A DNA stretch of 64,000 nt from JADZEM01 sp046328125 (GCA_046328125.1 JAXLXF010000038.1:1-64000); one strand, 5' to 3'; positions 1-9,420 are shown, counted from the first letter of the stretch. Numbers and translations are program-made. The notes: a model not told the origin generated them from the letters alone.

Positions 1-2
1 AG

Positions 3-665
3 ATCGCGCTGCGCGCGCGGGCCGAGGCGGACGCGGTGGTGATCGAGGTGGCGGACACGGGCCTGGGGATACCGCCCGAGACGAAGGAGCGGATCTTCGA
101 GCCGTTCTTCACGACGAAAGGCGAGCACGGCACCGGCCTGGGGCTGCCGATGGTGTTCGGGGTGGTGGAGCGCCACGCCGGCGAGATCAACGTCGAGTCG
201 GGGGTGGGCCGTGGGACGACGGTGCGCCTGCGCCTGCCGGCGGTCCAGGCGCGGCCCGAGCAGCCGGCTGCGCCGGCCGTGGCCGCTGCTGTCAACCCGC
301 ACGCCATTCTGGTCGTGGACGACGAGCCGCAAATCCGCCAGATGCTCGAACGGATCCTCCATGTGGACGGTCACACCGTGGTGGCGGTGGCGTCTGGCGA
401 GGAGGCGCTGGAGGTGCTCCAGGCCCGGGCGTTCGACCTGCTCATCTCGGACATCGGGCTGGGCACCGGCATGAACGGCTGGGAGCTGGTGGACCGCGTG
501 CACGCGCGCTGGCCGCGCCTGCGGGTGCTCCTGGTCAGTGGCTGGGGCGCGGAGATCGACCCGGAGGAGGCCGCGGCCCGTGGGGTTGACGCGGTCCTGT
601 CGAAGCCGTACCGCTTCGCCGATCTCCGCCGCACGATCGCCGAGCCGCGCCGCGTTCCGGACTGA
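3..665 (+). CDS. Hybrid sensor histidine kinase, C-terminal part (HATPase + receiver), 5' truncated
   Basis: Only the C-terminal part is in the window; the frame is open from base 3, so the start lies upstream. The first ~80 residues are the end of a GHKL ATPase domain: the G1 box reads VADTGLGIP, followed by the F box IFEPFFTTKGE and the G2 box GTGLGLPMVFG. After an Ala/Pro linker comes a CheY-like receiver (VVDDEP acidic pair, phosphoacceptor Asp in LLISD, Lys in LSKPYR). A kinase at 26036-28159 has the same order and the same receiver peculiarities (GMNGW, SGWGA), so the two are paralogues. It probably autophosphorylates on an upstream His and passes phosphate to its own receiver. The signal sensed is unknown because the sensor part is missing. 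Confidence 0.93.
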   Translation: MALRARAEADAVVIEVADTGLGIPPETKERIFEPFFTTKGEHGTGLGLPMVFGVVERHAGEINVESGVGRGTTVRLRLPAVQARPEQPAAPAVAAAVNPHAILVVDDEPQIRQMLERILHVDGHTVVAVASGEEALEVLQARAFDLLISDIGLGTGMNGWELVDRVHARWPRLRVLLVSGWGAEIDPEEAAARGVDAVLSKPYRFADLRRTIAEPRRVPD

Positions 666-851
666 TCGGCAGGCGACAGAAGTACTCGACCCGCCGGCGG
701 GCGCGCCCGCGCTCGCCGCCCGCGCGCACAACGCAGCCGATTTGTCCCGCCTGAAACGGGTGGCCTGACTCTCGTTCGTCCGGGCCGTGCTCTCGACAAT
801 CGAGGGAGACGACGCGAGCCGGTCGCGTCAAGCACGGACTGGAGCACACAC

Positions 852-3800
852 GTGCATACCGCGACGAGCACAGAAGACGCGGTCGGCGGGACAGGACAAG
901 ACGTCTCCGTCCACCGACCGATGGTGACCATTGACGGCAACGAGGCGGCGGCCTCGGTGGCCTACCGCGCCAATGAGGTGATCGCGATCTATCCGATCAC
1001 CCCCTCGTCGGCGATGGGCGAGTGGGCCGACCAGTGGGCTTCCGAGGGCCGCCCGAACCTCTGGGACACCGTTCCCCTGGTGCAGGAGATGCAGGCCGAG
1101 GGCGGCGCGGCCGGCGCGATCCATGGCGCGCTCCAGTCCGGCGCCCTGGCCACGACGTTCACCGCGAGCCAGGGGCTACTGTTGATGCTCCCCAACATGT
1201 TCAAGATCGCGGGGGAGCTTACCAGCACCGTCTTTCACGTCGCGGCGCGCGCCCTGGCGGCGCAGGGGCTCTCGATCTTCGGCGACCACTCGGATGTGAT
1301 GGCCGCCAGGTCCACCGGCTGGGCGCAGCTGTTCGCCTCGTCCGTCCAGGAGGTGATGGACTTCGCGCTGGTGTCGCAGGCGTCCACGCTGGCGTCGCGG
1401 GTGCCGTTCATCCACGTCTTCGACGGGTTCCGGACCTCGCACGAGATCCAGAAGATCGAGCAGCTGACGGACGACGACCTGCGCGCGCTGCTCGACTCCG
1501 ACCTGATCGCGAGCCACCGCGAGCGGGCGCTCTCGCCGGAGCATCCGTTCATCCGAGGCACCGCGCAGAACCCGGACGTTTACTTCCAGGCACGCGAGAC
1601 GGTCAACCCGTTCTACGACGCGACGCCGGCCATCGTCCAGCAGATGCTGGACCGGCTGGCGGCGCGGACCGGCCGACAGTACCACCTGTTCGACTACGTC
1701 GGCGCGCCGGACGCGGAGCGCGTGGTCGTCATCATGGGCTCTGGTGCACAGACCGTCTGCGAGACCGTCAACGCGCTGGTCGAGCGCGGCGAGAAGGTCG
1801 GCGCCGTCATCGTGCGGCTGTACCGGCCGTTCGACGGTGCCGCGCTCCTGCGGGCGCTTCCGCCGACCGCTCGCTCGATCGCCGTCCTGGACCGGACCAA
1901 GGAGCCGGGCGCGTCTGGCGAGCCGCTCTACCAGGACGTCGCGACGGTCATCAGCGAAGGCGTCTCCAGCGGCGCCGTTCCGTTGGAGCGGTTCCCGCGC
2001 ACGATTGGCGGGCGGTACGGCCTCGGGTCGAAGGAGTTTACGCCGTCGATGGCGAAGGCGGTCTTCGACGAGCTGGCATCGCTCCAGCCACGCCATCATT
2101 TCACCGTCGGCATCAACGACGACGTGTCCCACACCAGCCTCGCCTATACCGAGGAGCTCGACCTCGAAGATCCGGACGGCGTCCGGGCGATCTTCTGGGG
2201 GCTGGGCTCGGACGGCACGGTCAGCGCCAACAAGAGCTCGATCAAGATCATCGGCGAAGAGACCCCGAACCACGCGCAGGGCTACTTCGTCTACGACTCC
2301 AAGAAGTCTGGGGCCAGAACGACCTCGCACTTGCGCTTCGGGCCACGCCCGATCCGCGCGCCATACCTGATCCGACGGGCCAACTTCGTCGCGGTGCATC
2401 AGTTCAGCTTCCTGGAGCGGTTCGACCTGCTCCAGGAGGCCGAGCCGGGCGCCACGCTCCTGCTGAACAGCCCGTACGGGCCAGACGAGGTCTGGAGCCA
2501 GCTGCCGTCCCACGTGCAGCAGGCCATCTTCATGAAGCGGCTGCGGCTGTACGTGATCGACGGCGAGCGGGTGGCCCAGGAAGCCGGCATGGCCCGGCGC
2601 GTCAACACGATCATGCAGACCTGCTTCTTCGCCTTGAGCGGTATCCTGCCGCGTGACGAGGCCATCGAGCAGATCAAGAAGTCGATCAAGAAGGCGTACG
2701 GCAAGCGCGGGCCGGCGGTGGTTGCCCGAAACTACGCGGCGGTGGACAGCGCCCTGGCGCACCTGTACGAGGCGCGGATGCCGGGCGAAGGCGTCACGCT
2801 CAACGGGTCTGTGAACGGCCTCGGGCACTGGGCCTCGTCGGGCACGCCGTTCAGTACGGCGAAGATGCTGGCCGGCCAGGGTGACGACCTGCCGGTGAGC
2901 GCGCTGCCGGCGGACGGCACGTTCCCGAGTGCAACCGCGCGGTTCGAGAAGCGTGCCATCGCGCTCGACGTGCCGGTCTGGGAGCCGGACCTATGCATCC
3001 AGTGTGGCAAGTGCGTGATGGTCTGCCCGCACGCCGTGATCCGCTCGAAGGCGTACGCCCCGGCCGAGCTGGAGCAGGCGCCGGCCACGTTCAAGTCGGC
3101 GCCGGCCCGCTGGCGCGAGCTGCCGGACCATCGGTACACGCTCCAGGTCAGCCCGGACGACTGCACGGGCTGCACGCTCTGCGTCGAGATCTGCCCGGTC
3201 AAGGACAAGCAGGACCCCAGCCGCAAGGCGGTCAACATGGCGCCGGTCGCGCCGCTGCGCCAGGAGGAGCAGGCCAACTGGGACTTCTTCCTGAACCTGC
3301 CGGACCTGCCGAAGGCGGACAGCCTGCCCTGGTCGAACGTCAAGAACGTTCAACTGCTGGAGCCGCTGTTCGAGTTCTCTGGCGCCTGCGCGGGCTGCGG
3401 CGAGACGCCGTACCTGAAGCTGATCAGCCAGCTGTTCGGCGACCGCACGATGATCGCGAACGCGACGGGCTGCTCCAGCATCTACGGTGGCAACCTGCCG
3501 ACGACGCCCTGGTCCGTCAACCGCGACGGCCGCGGCCCAGCCTGGAGCAACTCGCTGTTCGAGGACAACGCCGAGTTCGGCCTGGGCATGCGGCTGACGG
3601 TGGACGAGCAGCTGAAGCACGTGCACGAGATCCTGGGCCGGCTGCGGGAGGAGATCGGGCCGGAGTTGGTGGACGCGCTCGTGAGTGCCGACCAGTCCAC
3701 CGAGGCCGGCATCCTGGCCCAGCGCGGGCGCGTGGCGGCGCTCAAGGTGCGCCTGTCACAGATGGACGGCCTGCGGGTTCGCGATCTGGCGCAGCTGGCG

Positions 3801-4460
3801 GACGTGCTGGTCCGGCGGAGCGTCTGGATCGTGGGCGGTGACGGCTGGGCCTACGACATCGGGTACGGCGGCCTGGATCACGTGCTGGCGAGTGGCCGCA
3901 ACGTGAACGTGCTGGTGCTGGACACCGAGGTCTACTCCAATACGGGCGGTCAGTCCTCGAAGTCGACGCCGCTCGGGGCGGTGGCGAAGTTCGCGACAGG
4001 CGGGAAGCAGACGCCGAAGAAAGACCTCGGCCGGATGGCGATGACGTACGGCAACGTCTACGTGGCGCAGATCGCGATGGGCGCGAGCGACGTGCAGACC
4101 CTGGAGGCGATCCGCGAAGCCGAGTCGTACGACGGCCCGTCCCTGGTGATCGCCTACGCTCACTGCATCGCACATGGAATCGACATGGCGAAGGGGTTGG
4201 AGCAGCAGAAGCTGGCGGTCGAATCCGGCCACTGGATGCTGTACCGCTACGACCCACGCCTCGCCGACGCCGGCAAGCACCCGCTCCGGCTGGACGCGAA
4301 GGAGCCGTCGCGTCCGCTCTCGGAGTACCTGTACACCGAGGGGCGCTACCGACAGTTGTTGGACGCGCATCCGGACGCTGCCGACGGGCTGTTGGATCGG
4401 GCACAGGCCGAAGCCTCCCATCGGCGGCGCATCTACTTGCAGATGGCAGAGCAATCGTGA
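852..4460 (+). CDS. nifJ: Pyruvate:ferredoxin (flavodoxin) oxidoreductase
   Basis: A 1202-residue single-chain PFOR, the usual length for the homodimeric enzyme, which oxidises pyruvate with CoA to acetyl-CoA and CO2 and reduces ferredoxin or flavodoxin. The pyruvate-binding motif YPITPSSAMGE lies near residue 45. Two 4Fe-4S ferredoxin motifs are intact (CIQCGKC from residue ~715 and CTGCTLC from ~771). The TPP domain carries CAGCGE and GDGWAYDIG near residue 996, then SNTGGQ. The start is GTG with GGAG seven bases upstream. The next gene follows after 27 bases, suggesting co-transcription. PFOR is oxygen-sensitive in most organisms, so this points to anaerobic or facultative pyruvate metabolism. 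Confidence 0.97.
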   Translation: MHTATSTEDAVGGTGQDVSVHRPMVTIDGNEAAASVAYRANEVIAIYPITPSSAMGEWADQWASEGRPNLWDTVPLVQEMQAEGGAAGAIHGALQSGALATTFTASQGLLLMLPNMFKIAGELTSTVFHVAARALAAQGLSIFGDHSDVMAARSTGWAQLFASSVQEVMDFALVSQASTLASRVPFIHVFDGFRTSHEIQKIEQLTDDDLRALLDSDLIASHRERALSPEHPFIRGTAQNPDVYFQARETVNPFYDATPAIVQQMLDRLAARTGRQYHLFDYVGAPDAERVVVIMGSGAQTVCETVNALVERGEKVGAVIVRLYRPFDGAALLRALPPTARSIAVLDRTKEPGASGEPLYQDVATVISEGVSSGAVPLERFPRTIGGRYGLGSKEFTPSMAKAVFDELASLQPRHHFTVGINDDVSHTSLAYTEELDLEDPDGVRAIFWGLGSDGTVSANKSSIKIIGEETPNHAQGYFVYDSKKSGARTTSHLRFGPRPIRAPYLIRRANFVAVHQFSFLERFDLLQEAEPGATLLLNSPYGPDEVWSQLPSHVQQAIFMKRLRLYVIDGERVAQEAGMARRVNTIMQTCFFALSGILPRDEAIEQIKKSIKKAYGKRGPAVVARNYAAVDSALAHLYEARMPGEGVTLNGSVNGLGHWASSGTPFSTAKMLAGQGDDLPVSALPADGTFPSATARFEKRAIALDVPVWEPDLCIQCGKCVMVCPHAVIRSKAYAPAELEQAPATFKSAPARWRELPDHRYTLQVSPDDCTGCTLCVEICPVKDKQDPSRKAVNMAPVAPLRQEEQANWDFFLNLPDLPKADSLPWSNVKNVQLLEPLFEFSGACAGCGETPYLKLISQLFGDRTMIANATGCSSIYGGNLPTTPWSVNRDGRGPAWSNSLFEDNAEFGLGMRLTVDEQLKHVHEILGRLREEIGPELVDALVSADQSTEAGILAQRGRVAALKVRLSQMDGLRVRDLAQLADVLVRRSVWIVGGDGWAYDIGYGGLDHVLASGRNVNVLVLDTEVYSNTGGQSSKSTPLGAVAKFATGGKQTPKKDLGRMAMTYGNVYVAQIAMGASDVQTLEAIREAESYDGPSLVIAYAHCIAHGIDMAKGLEQQKLAVESGHWMLYRYDPRLADAGKHPLRLDAKEPSRPLSEYLYTEGRYRQLLDAHPDAADGLLDRAQAEASHRRRIYLQMAEQS

Positions 4461-4487
4461 CATTTCGGAATCGGAGGGAGCGCCATC

Positions 4488-4883
4488 ATGACGTACAACA
4501 AGGCGACCACAGTGTCAGCGTTGCATGGCCCGGTCAATCGTCCTGACGGCGGTGCTCGCCGCTTCGAGTCGTGGGCCGGGTCGGTGGACGACTGGTCGGA
4601 CGAGGTGGTCAGGGCGATCGCCATCGCCCACTCGCTCGGCATCGACCTGGCGCGGGTGCAGTTCACCGCCGACGAGTTTGCCATCGGCATCCAGGTCGAG
4701 CAGGAGCACGCACGGCTCACCCACCTGGCGGACGAGGTCGGCGACGACCCGAAGGTGGCCGGGATGCTCGCACTGTCCCATCTGCGGCTGCAACCGGACT
4801 ATTACACGCAGTTGACATCGCCACGCAGCCCGGGGGATCCGCCCTTCATCCCCGCCGAGCGGGACGATCTGGGGGCGGACTGA
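4488..4883 (+). CDS. DUF5661-like small protein downstream of PFOR
   Basis: A 131-residue soluble protein of unknown function. The core from residue ~40 (IAHSLGIDLARVQFTADEF, a G-x-EVEQEH-like segment, then HLRLQPDYYTQL) matches my recollection of the DUF5661 pattern: a short helical domain with a conserved acidic/His patch and a terminal PDYY motif. I cannot confirm the assignment without an HMM search. It lies 27 bases after the PFOR stop and is probably in the same transcript. No membrane segment or signal peptide is visible. Confidence 0.7.
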   Translation: MTYNKATTVSALHGPVNRPDGGARRFESWAGSVDDWSDEVVRAIAIAHSLGIDLARVQFTADEFAIGIQVEQEHARLTHLADEVGDDPKVAGMLALSHLRLQPDYYTQLTSPRSPGDPPFIPAERDDLGAD

Positions 4884-4896
4884 GCCCCTGGCAGAT

Positions 4897-4916
4897 CCGC
4901 CACGCGCGTGTGGCGG
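4897..4916. terminator. Short GC hairpin after the PFOR operon
   Basis: CCGCCAC and GTGGCGG form a perfect 7-bp stem around a 6-base loop, 14 bases after the stop codon at 4883. There is no clear T-tract, so it is only a candidate terminator or processing hairpin. Confidence 0.35.
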
Positions 4917-5021
4917 GCCGGCTGGCCGACGACGCGTCGGTGACGGTGCTCCGAGCGGCGCCGTCGCCGGCTCGTCGTTGCGCTAAGATCGTGGAGGCTG
5001 TCCGCCGAGACAGTCTCTACG

Positions 5022-5459
5022 ATGGGTGAGATGAGCGACCAGGGCGACGACAGCGACAGCCCGTCCAGCATGTGGTACAGCTACGCCATCGTGCGGGTGG
5101 TGCCGCGCGTCGAGCGGGGGGAGTGCGTCAACGTCGGCGTGGTGCTGTTCGCGCGGGCGCGACGACACCTCGCGGCTCGCGTCGAGCTGGACCGAGCGCG
5201 GCTCCTGGCGCTGGCGCCAGACCTGGACGTGGCACTGGTGGAGCGGCACCTGGCGACGTTCCTGGCGATCTGCGAGGGGCGCCCCGAGGGCCGTCCGCTG
5301 GCGGACCTGCCGCCAGCCGAGCGGTTCCACTGGCTGACCGCGCCGCGCAGCACGATCATCCAGACGGCGCCCGCCCACGAGGGCCAGACGACCGACCCGG
5401 CCGCCGAGCTGGAGCGCCTGCTGGACGCCTACGTCCGCCTCCCGCAAGCCGCGTCTTGA
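5022..5459 (+). CDS. DUF3037 domain-containing protein
   Basis: A 145-residue soluble protein. The opening WYSYAIVRVVPRVERGE, then CVNVGVVLFARA, and the later FHWLTAPRSTIIQ and AELERLLDAYV segments are the recognisable pattern of DUF3037, a family of unknown biochemical function. Two in-frame ATGs (5022 and 5031) are possible starts; neither has a strong Shine-Dalgarno sequence. DUF3037 proteins are often found beside HipA-related kinases, but no such gene is here. The gene ends 7 bases before the convergent stop of the CARDB gene, so the two tail regions abut. Confidence 0.75.
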   Translation: MGEMSDQGDDSDSPSSMWYSYAIVRVVPRVERGECVNVGVVLFARARRHLAARVELDRARLLALAPDLDVALVERHLATFLAICEGRPEGRPLADLPPAERFHWLTAPRSTIIQTAPAHEGQTTDPAAELERLLDAYVRLPQAAS

Positions 5460-5466
5460 CGACGCG

Positions 5467-6834
5467 CTACCCCTGGCAGCGGGCGGTGTCCTTCAGCTCG
5501 TTGTTGTCCTCCTTCGACTCGTCGATCGTGTGCTCCGGATCGGCGGTCGCCGTGAGCGTATGCGCACCCATCTTGAGCGGCACGTTGTCGAAGCGAACCT
5601 CACGCTCCTGGCCCGCGTCGAGGCCGTCCACCGTCGCCGTCATGTCGTTTCCATCCACGCTCAGTCGCACGGCGAACGTCGCCGCGTCGCCCTTGCCGGC
5701 GTTCTTCACGACGACGCTCACGACGTTCTTGCCGACCTTGCAGTCATTCTTGCCGTCCGGCGACTGGCCGTTGACACGAATCGCACGCACGGTCAGGTCA
5801 GCCCTGGCCCCGCCCGACTCGGCCTGACCCCCGCTCGGCTTCGGCTGCGGTGAGGGCGCGGCGCTCGGGCCGGAGCTAGTAGGGCCGGCGCCGGGAGCGG
5901 CGGCGGGCTCGGCGGCTTCGACGGTGAAGAAGTTGACGTTGTTGAGCTCCTCCATCTCTGGCAGCTCGCGCAGATCGTCGATCGAGAAGACGATATTGTG
6001 CTTTTTGGCCGGCAGGTCTGAGCGCTTCACACAGTGTGGGTAGCTCCAGCCGACGTCGAGGGCCGGCAAGCGGAAGCGCTCCACGACGGTCCCTTCGGTG
6101 GACAGAGTCAGCTCGGCAGGCGGTGCGGCCTGCTGGCCAACGTTGCGAATATCACCGCAGATGCTCGGCGTGCCGGTCGCATCCTGGACGTAGATGCTCT
6201 TGACGACCAGATCAGGCAGAGGGGTCCGGCGGATCTCCCAGCTGACCAGGAACTTGTTGGCGTCGTCCTGGCCGGGATTGCTCCCGCTTGTGTAGGTGCC
6301 GATGCCCCAGTTGTTGTCCTTGGAGATCGGAAGATCGACGGTGCCGATAACGTGGTCGACGAGCTCGATGGTGGTCGTGTATTGGAGTCGGATGAACAGC
6401 CGGTACGTATGGCTGTCGTAGACGGGCAGGCCAGCCGCGATGGTGGCGGCGCCGGTGATGTCGCTGGGATGCTGGGGGATCAACTGGTTCACGTCGACGT
6501 TGTCCCCGGTACTGGCGTGGAACGGCAGCGCCGACGACCAGATGCTAGCGGGGGGGCCATCAGTGTTCTCGAGGTAGGCATCCCAGAAGAAGTCGTTGCC
6601 ACCAAACAGGGCCTCGTCGTCGTTGATGTGGAAGGCGTGGATGATGAGCTGGAGTCGTGCGTCCGGGTCGGCCGGCGGGTCCGCGTGCACCGGCGCCGGC
6701 GGCCCCAGCACCGAAACGAGCAGACTGGCCGCGATGGCGAACGCCAGTGGCGCACGGCCAAACTGGGAAAGACAGACGGTGAGATGGTGCGCGCGGCTGA
6801 GGGCGCGTCGAACTATGGATCTGAAGCTGCTCAC
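5467..6834 (-). CDS. Secreted CARDB-domain protein
   Basis: A 455-residue exported protein. The N-terminus has a long basic region, a hydrophobic stretch (~residues 28-48) and an Ala-x-Ala-like cleavage site before ADPPADPD. The middle of the protein is unassigned. Two beta-sandwich repeats look like CARDB adhesion modules: one near residues 205-305 (DLVVKSIYVQD, then ICGDIRNVGQ) and one near 345-450 (DLTVRAIRVNG, VVVKNAGKGDAATF, ADPEHTIDES). A Pro/Ser/Gly-rich linker separates them. CARDB modules are cell-adhesion-like folds in bacterial surface proteins. It has no catalytic motif that I recognise and no anchor, so it is probably released or loosely wall-bound. Confidence 0.8.
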   Translation of the reverse strand: MSSFRSIVRRALSRAHHLTVCLSQFGRAPLAFAIAASLLVSVLGPPAPVHADPPADPDARLQLIIHAFHINDDEALFGGNDFFWDAYLENTDGPPASIWSSALPFHASTGDNVDVNQLIPQHPSDITGAATIAAGLPVYDSHTYRLFIRLQYTTTIELVDHVIGTVDLPISKDNNWGIGTYTSGSNPGQDDANKFLVSWEIRRTPLPDLVVKSIYVQDATGTPSICGDIRNVGQQAAPPAELTLSTEGTVVERFRLPALDVGWSYPHCVKRSDLPAKKHNIVFSIDDLRELPEMEELNNVNFFTVEAAEPAAAPGAGPTSSGPSAAPSPQPKPSGGQAESGGARADLTVRAIRVNGQSPDGKNDCKVGKNVVSVVVKNAGKGDAATFAVRLSVDGNDMTATVDGLDAGQEREVRFDNVPLKMGAHTLTATADPEHTIDESKEDNNELKDTARCQG

Positions 6835-7077
6835 TACCGTTCCCCTACGGAGAGCACCGTGTTCGGCGCTCCCCGGGCGTGATCTCTGGTGGAGTCTGGG
6901 TGCCCGCCACAGGCTCTACACCAAAGCGTATGGCCCGCGTGAGCGCAGCGTCATGTCCAGATGTGGACATGGCTGTAGACATCTCTGCCCACCGACGGTC
7001 GAGGTCGCGTTGTGCGACATTGCGAGAGCCGGGTCGAGGAGCGGCGCCGGGCCGTGCGACTTCAGTCTCTATGTGGT

Positions 7078-7263
7078 TCAGGGCGACGTTCTGGCGCGGG
7101 CGGTGCGAGCGTCGTAGAGGCGGTACAGGAAGTCGTACAGGACCATCTCCTGCCGTCGGTGGTCCGAGCGGAGCAGCCGATTGGCGTGCATGTGCAGCAG
7201 GCTCGGGGCGAGGTCCGCGAGCCGGTCTGCCCCGAGTGTAGCGGCTGCTCCGGCCAGCGGCAT
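7078..7263 (-). pseudogene. Remnant of lanthipeptide dehydratase C-terminal (SpaB_C) domain
   Basis: A 61-residue reading frame ends a protein whose last segment reads LLHMHANRLLRSDHRRQE, followed by VLYDFLYRLYDA. This is the terminal signature of the SpaB_C / thiopeptide-type bacteriocin biosynthesis domain; NisB ends with the comparable HVHNNRLIGIERDKEK. Family members have at least ~250 residues, so only the tail remains. Immediately upstream on its own strand the frame runs into the multi-hairpin repeat at 7309-7407 and loses protein-like character, so the 5' part was removed or replaced there. It is probably non-functional. Confidence 0.6.
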
Positions 7264-7308
7264 CCGTGAGAAGCATTGTCGTTGCGCACGCCACGGGCGA
7301 AGCGAGAC

Positions 7309-7407
7309 CGTGGGTTGAAACCCACGTCTACAATCAGTTGTCGCTCTGCGACAGGATGACGTGCCTGGGCGTCGCGCTGCGACGCCATGATGGTAGGCGG
7401 GGCTTTA
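7309..7407. repeat. Multi-hairpin dispersed repeat, family D copy 1
   Basis: Successive hairpins: CGTGGG-TTGAAA-CCCACG (7309-7326), TGTCGC-TCT-GCGACA, and GGCGTCGC-GCT-GCGACGCC, ending in ATGGTAGGCGGGGCTT. The last seven bases double as the outer end of the IS630 left inverted repeat. Related copies lie at 18107-18206 and 48636-48737. Confidence 0.7.
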
Positions 7408-8633
7408 TGAAGGTTGACGAAATAGTATGGTAAACCGTGGTCAGTTGGAATGAGCGCGGGGTGGGGGTATGACGCGACGGTTGGCGTTGACGGAGGCGGA
7501 GCGGGTCACGCTGGAGGAGGCGGTGAAGCACCACCCGAAGGCGTACGCGCGTGAGCGGGCGGCGGCGCTGCTGAAGGTGGCGGATCGGTCGTCGGGGCTG
7601 CGGGTGGCGGAGCACGGGCTGCTGCGGCGTCGCGCGGCGGACACGGTATCGGTGGCTGGACCGGCACGAGGAGCACGGGCTGGCGGTGCTGACGATCCGG
7701 CCGGGCCGGGGCCGCAGGCCCCGCTTCCCCCAGCGGCCTGACGAGCGGGAGGCGCATCGGGCCGAGGTGCTCGCGGCGCTGGGGAGCGACCCGCGCCAGC
7801 ACGGGCACGACCGAGCCGCTGGACGCTGCGTGGGACTGGGGGCGGTGGTAGCCCGGCCGCCGGCGCGAGCCGGCCGGGGATCTGGCGGACGCTCCTGGCG
7901 TACGGGCCTGGAAGCGGGCGCGCGACCACCTCCGCAAGCCCGACCCAGCCTACCAGGAGAAGGTGGCGCACCTGCGGGCCATCCGGCGCGCGTCGCGGCC
8001 GCCCTGGAGACGGCGGTCCTCCTCTATCTCGACGAGGTCACTTACTACCGCCAGCCCTCGCTGGCGTCTGGCTACGCCCCGGCCGGGCACGGCCGACCCG
8101 CGCGCCGAGCGCTCCACCCGGAGTAACACCACGACCCGGGCCGTCGGCGCCCTCGATGCCGCCGCCGGGCCGTCATCGCCCACCAGGCCACCCGCATCGG
8201 TGTCCCGGCCTCTGCTCCGCTTCTTCAAGGCTCTGGTCGCAGCTTACCCGGGACAGCGCCTCTACATCGTCCTCGACAACTGGCCGGGTCCATTTCCATC
8301 CCGACCTCCTCGCCGCCCTCGAGCCCCAGGAGTCCCCTTCCCCTTCTTCCGACCCCGCTCCTGGTCCGCCGAGCCCAGCCCCACCGCCAAACGACTCAAC
8401 CTCCCCATCCAGCTCGTCCCGCTCCCCACCTACTCCCCCTGGCTCAACCCCATCGAGAAGCTCTGGCGCTGGCTCAAGCAGGACGTCCTCCACCTCCATC
8501 GCCTCGCCGACGACCTCCCGGCCCTCCGCGCACGCGTCCTCGCCTTCCTCGCTCGTTTCAAGGACGGCTCCCCCGACCTCCTCCGCTATGTCGGCCTTCT
8601 ACCACATTAATTCGTCAACCCTCATCAAGCCCC
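7399..8633 (+). mobile_element. IS630-family insertion sequence, decayed copy
   Basis: About 1.23 kb bounded by imperfect terminal inverted repeats: 7399-7424 starts GGGGCTTTATGAAGGTTGAC and the reverse complement of 8608-8633 starts GGGGCTTGATGAGGGTTGAC. The enclosed transposase has several frame breaks. IS630 elements normally duplicate a TA dinucleotide; I do not see a clean TA at both borders. The right end lies only ~50 bases before the O-methyltransferase start, so the insertion may have displaced that gene's promoter. Confidence 0.85.
7469..8610 (+). pseudogene. IS630-family transposase, multiply frameshifted
   Basis: The N-terminal helix-turn-helix part is read from 7469 (LTEAERVTLEEAVKHHPKAY). 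The frame then shifts near 7645, where the alignment to the second copy moves from ADTV into RWLDRHEEHGL. It becomes degenerate around 7815-7870 and shifts again before the catalytic core. The DDE parts are still legible in separate frames: LLYLDEVTYYRQPS near 8020-8060, YIVLDNW near 8265, and the final Asp/Glu region PTYSPWLNPIEKLWRWLKQD near 8430-8490. The copy at 18223-19381 shows the intact order. With at least three breaks this copy cannot make a full transposase. Confidence 0.85.
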
Positions 8634-8685
8634 GACGCGACTGTCACCCGTCGCCAGCCGGGGAGGGGGTGCTATAGTCGGGGCG

Positions 8686-9300
8686 ATGACCGCGCTGCCG
8701 GAGCACCCACGGCCCATGTCAGCCACCGTCGAGGCGGTGCTGGCGGACATCTCGGCGTTCGGCGTGGAGAACGACCCCAACGCCACCGACCGTGCGAAGC
8801 GGATGCTCAACATCACGCCGGACACGGGCCTGCTGCTGCGCATCCTGGTGCGGGCGACCGGTGCGCGCCGCATCCTCGAAGTCGGCATGTCCAACGGGTA
8901 CTCGACGCTCTGGCTGGCCTGGGCCGTCACCGAGACCGGCGGCCACGTCACCACCCTCGAACGGTCGGCGTACAAGGTGGAGCTGGCGCGGGCGAACTTC
9001 GCGCGGGCCGGCCTCGCACCGTGGATCACCATTCACGAGGGCATCGCGCTGGAGACCCTGGCGAAGCTCGACGGGCCATTCGACCTGATCTTCCTGGACG
9101 CGGACCGGGCCAGCTACCTGGCGTACGCCAACCTGCTGCTGCCCAGGCTGAAGGTGGGCGGGCTGCTGGTGACGGACAACGTGGTGTCCCATGCCGAGGA
9201 CATGGCGCCATATCTGGCCCGTCTCAAAGGCGATCCGAGCCTGGACTCGGTGACGGTTCCGGTCGGGAACGGCGAGGAGCTGACCTACCGTCGCGCCTAA
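8686..9300 (+). CDS. Class I SAM-dependent O-methyltransferase
   Basis: A 204-residue protein of the O-methyltransferase family 3 type (catechol/caffeoyl-CoA OMT-like). The AdoMet motif I is LEVGMSNGYS (residues ~64-73), and the adenine-binding acid follows in VTTLERS. FLDAD near residue 136 and LLVTDNVV near 160 are the metal/substrate loops of this family. The substrate cannot be told from sequence; related enzymes methylate catechols or other vicinal hydroxyls with a divalent metal. Its start lies ~50 bases beyond the right end of the decayed IS630 copy, and no partner gene is linked. It converges on the MFS gene across a repeat-containing gap. Confidence 0.88.
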   Translation: MTALPEHPRPMSATVEAVLADISAFGVENDPNATDRAKRMLNITPDTGLLLRILVRATGARRILEVGMSNGYSTLWLAWAVTETGGHVTTLERSAYKVELARANFARAGLAPWITIHEGIALETLAKLDGPFDLIFLDADRASYLAYANLLLPRLKVGGLLVTDNVVSHAEDMAPYLARLKGDPSLDSVTVPVGNGEELTYRRA

Positions 9301-9308
9301 ACTCTCCT

Positions 9309-9420
9309 GTCATCCCGAGAGACGCCGCACTCCAGTGTCATCCCGACGAAGGAGGGATCTCACGCTCCCAATCCCGTCAACTCGAGATCCCTCGGTCGCC
9401 GGGGCTCCCTCGGGATGCCA
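9309..9420. repeat. Inverted repeat between convergent genes (GTCATCCCGA type)
   Basis: GTCATCCCGA occurs at 9309 and again at ~9338. The pair GAGGGATCTCACG / CGAGATCCCTCGG is inverted about a short spacer. It sits between two convergent genes and could act as a bidirectional terminator. No second copy is in the window. Confidence 0.5.

Noticed and set aside
7309..7407. tRNA-like cloverleaf in the multi-hairpin repeat
   Set aside because: Hairpins lack the TTCGANNC arm, acceptor pairing and a CCA or anticodon pattern.
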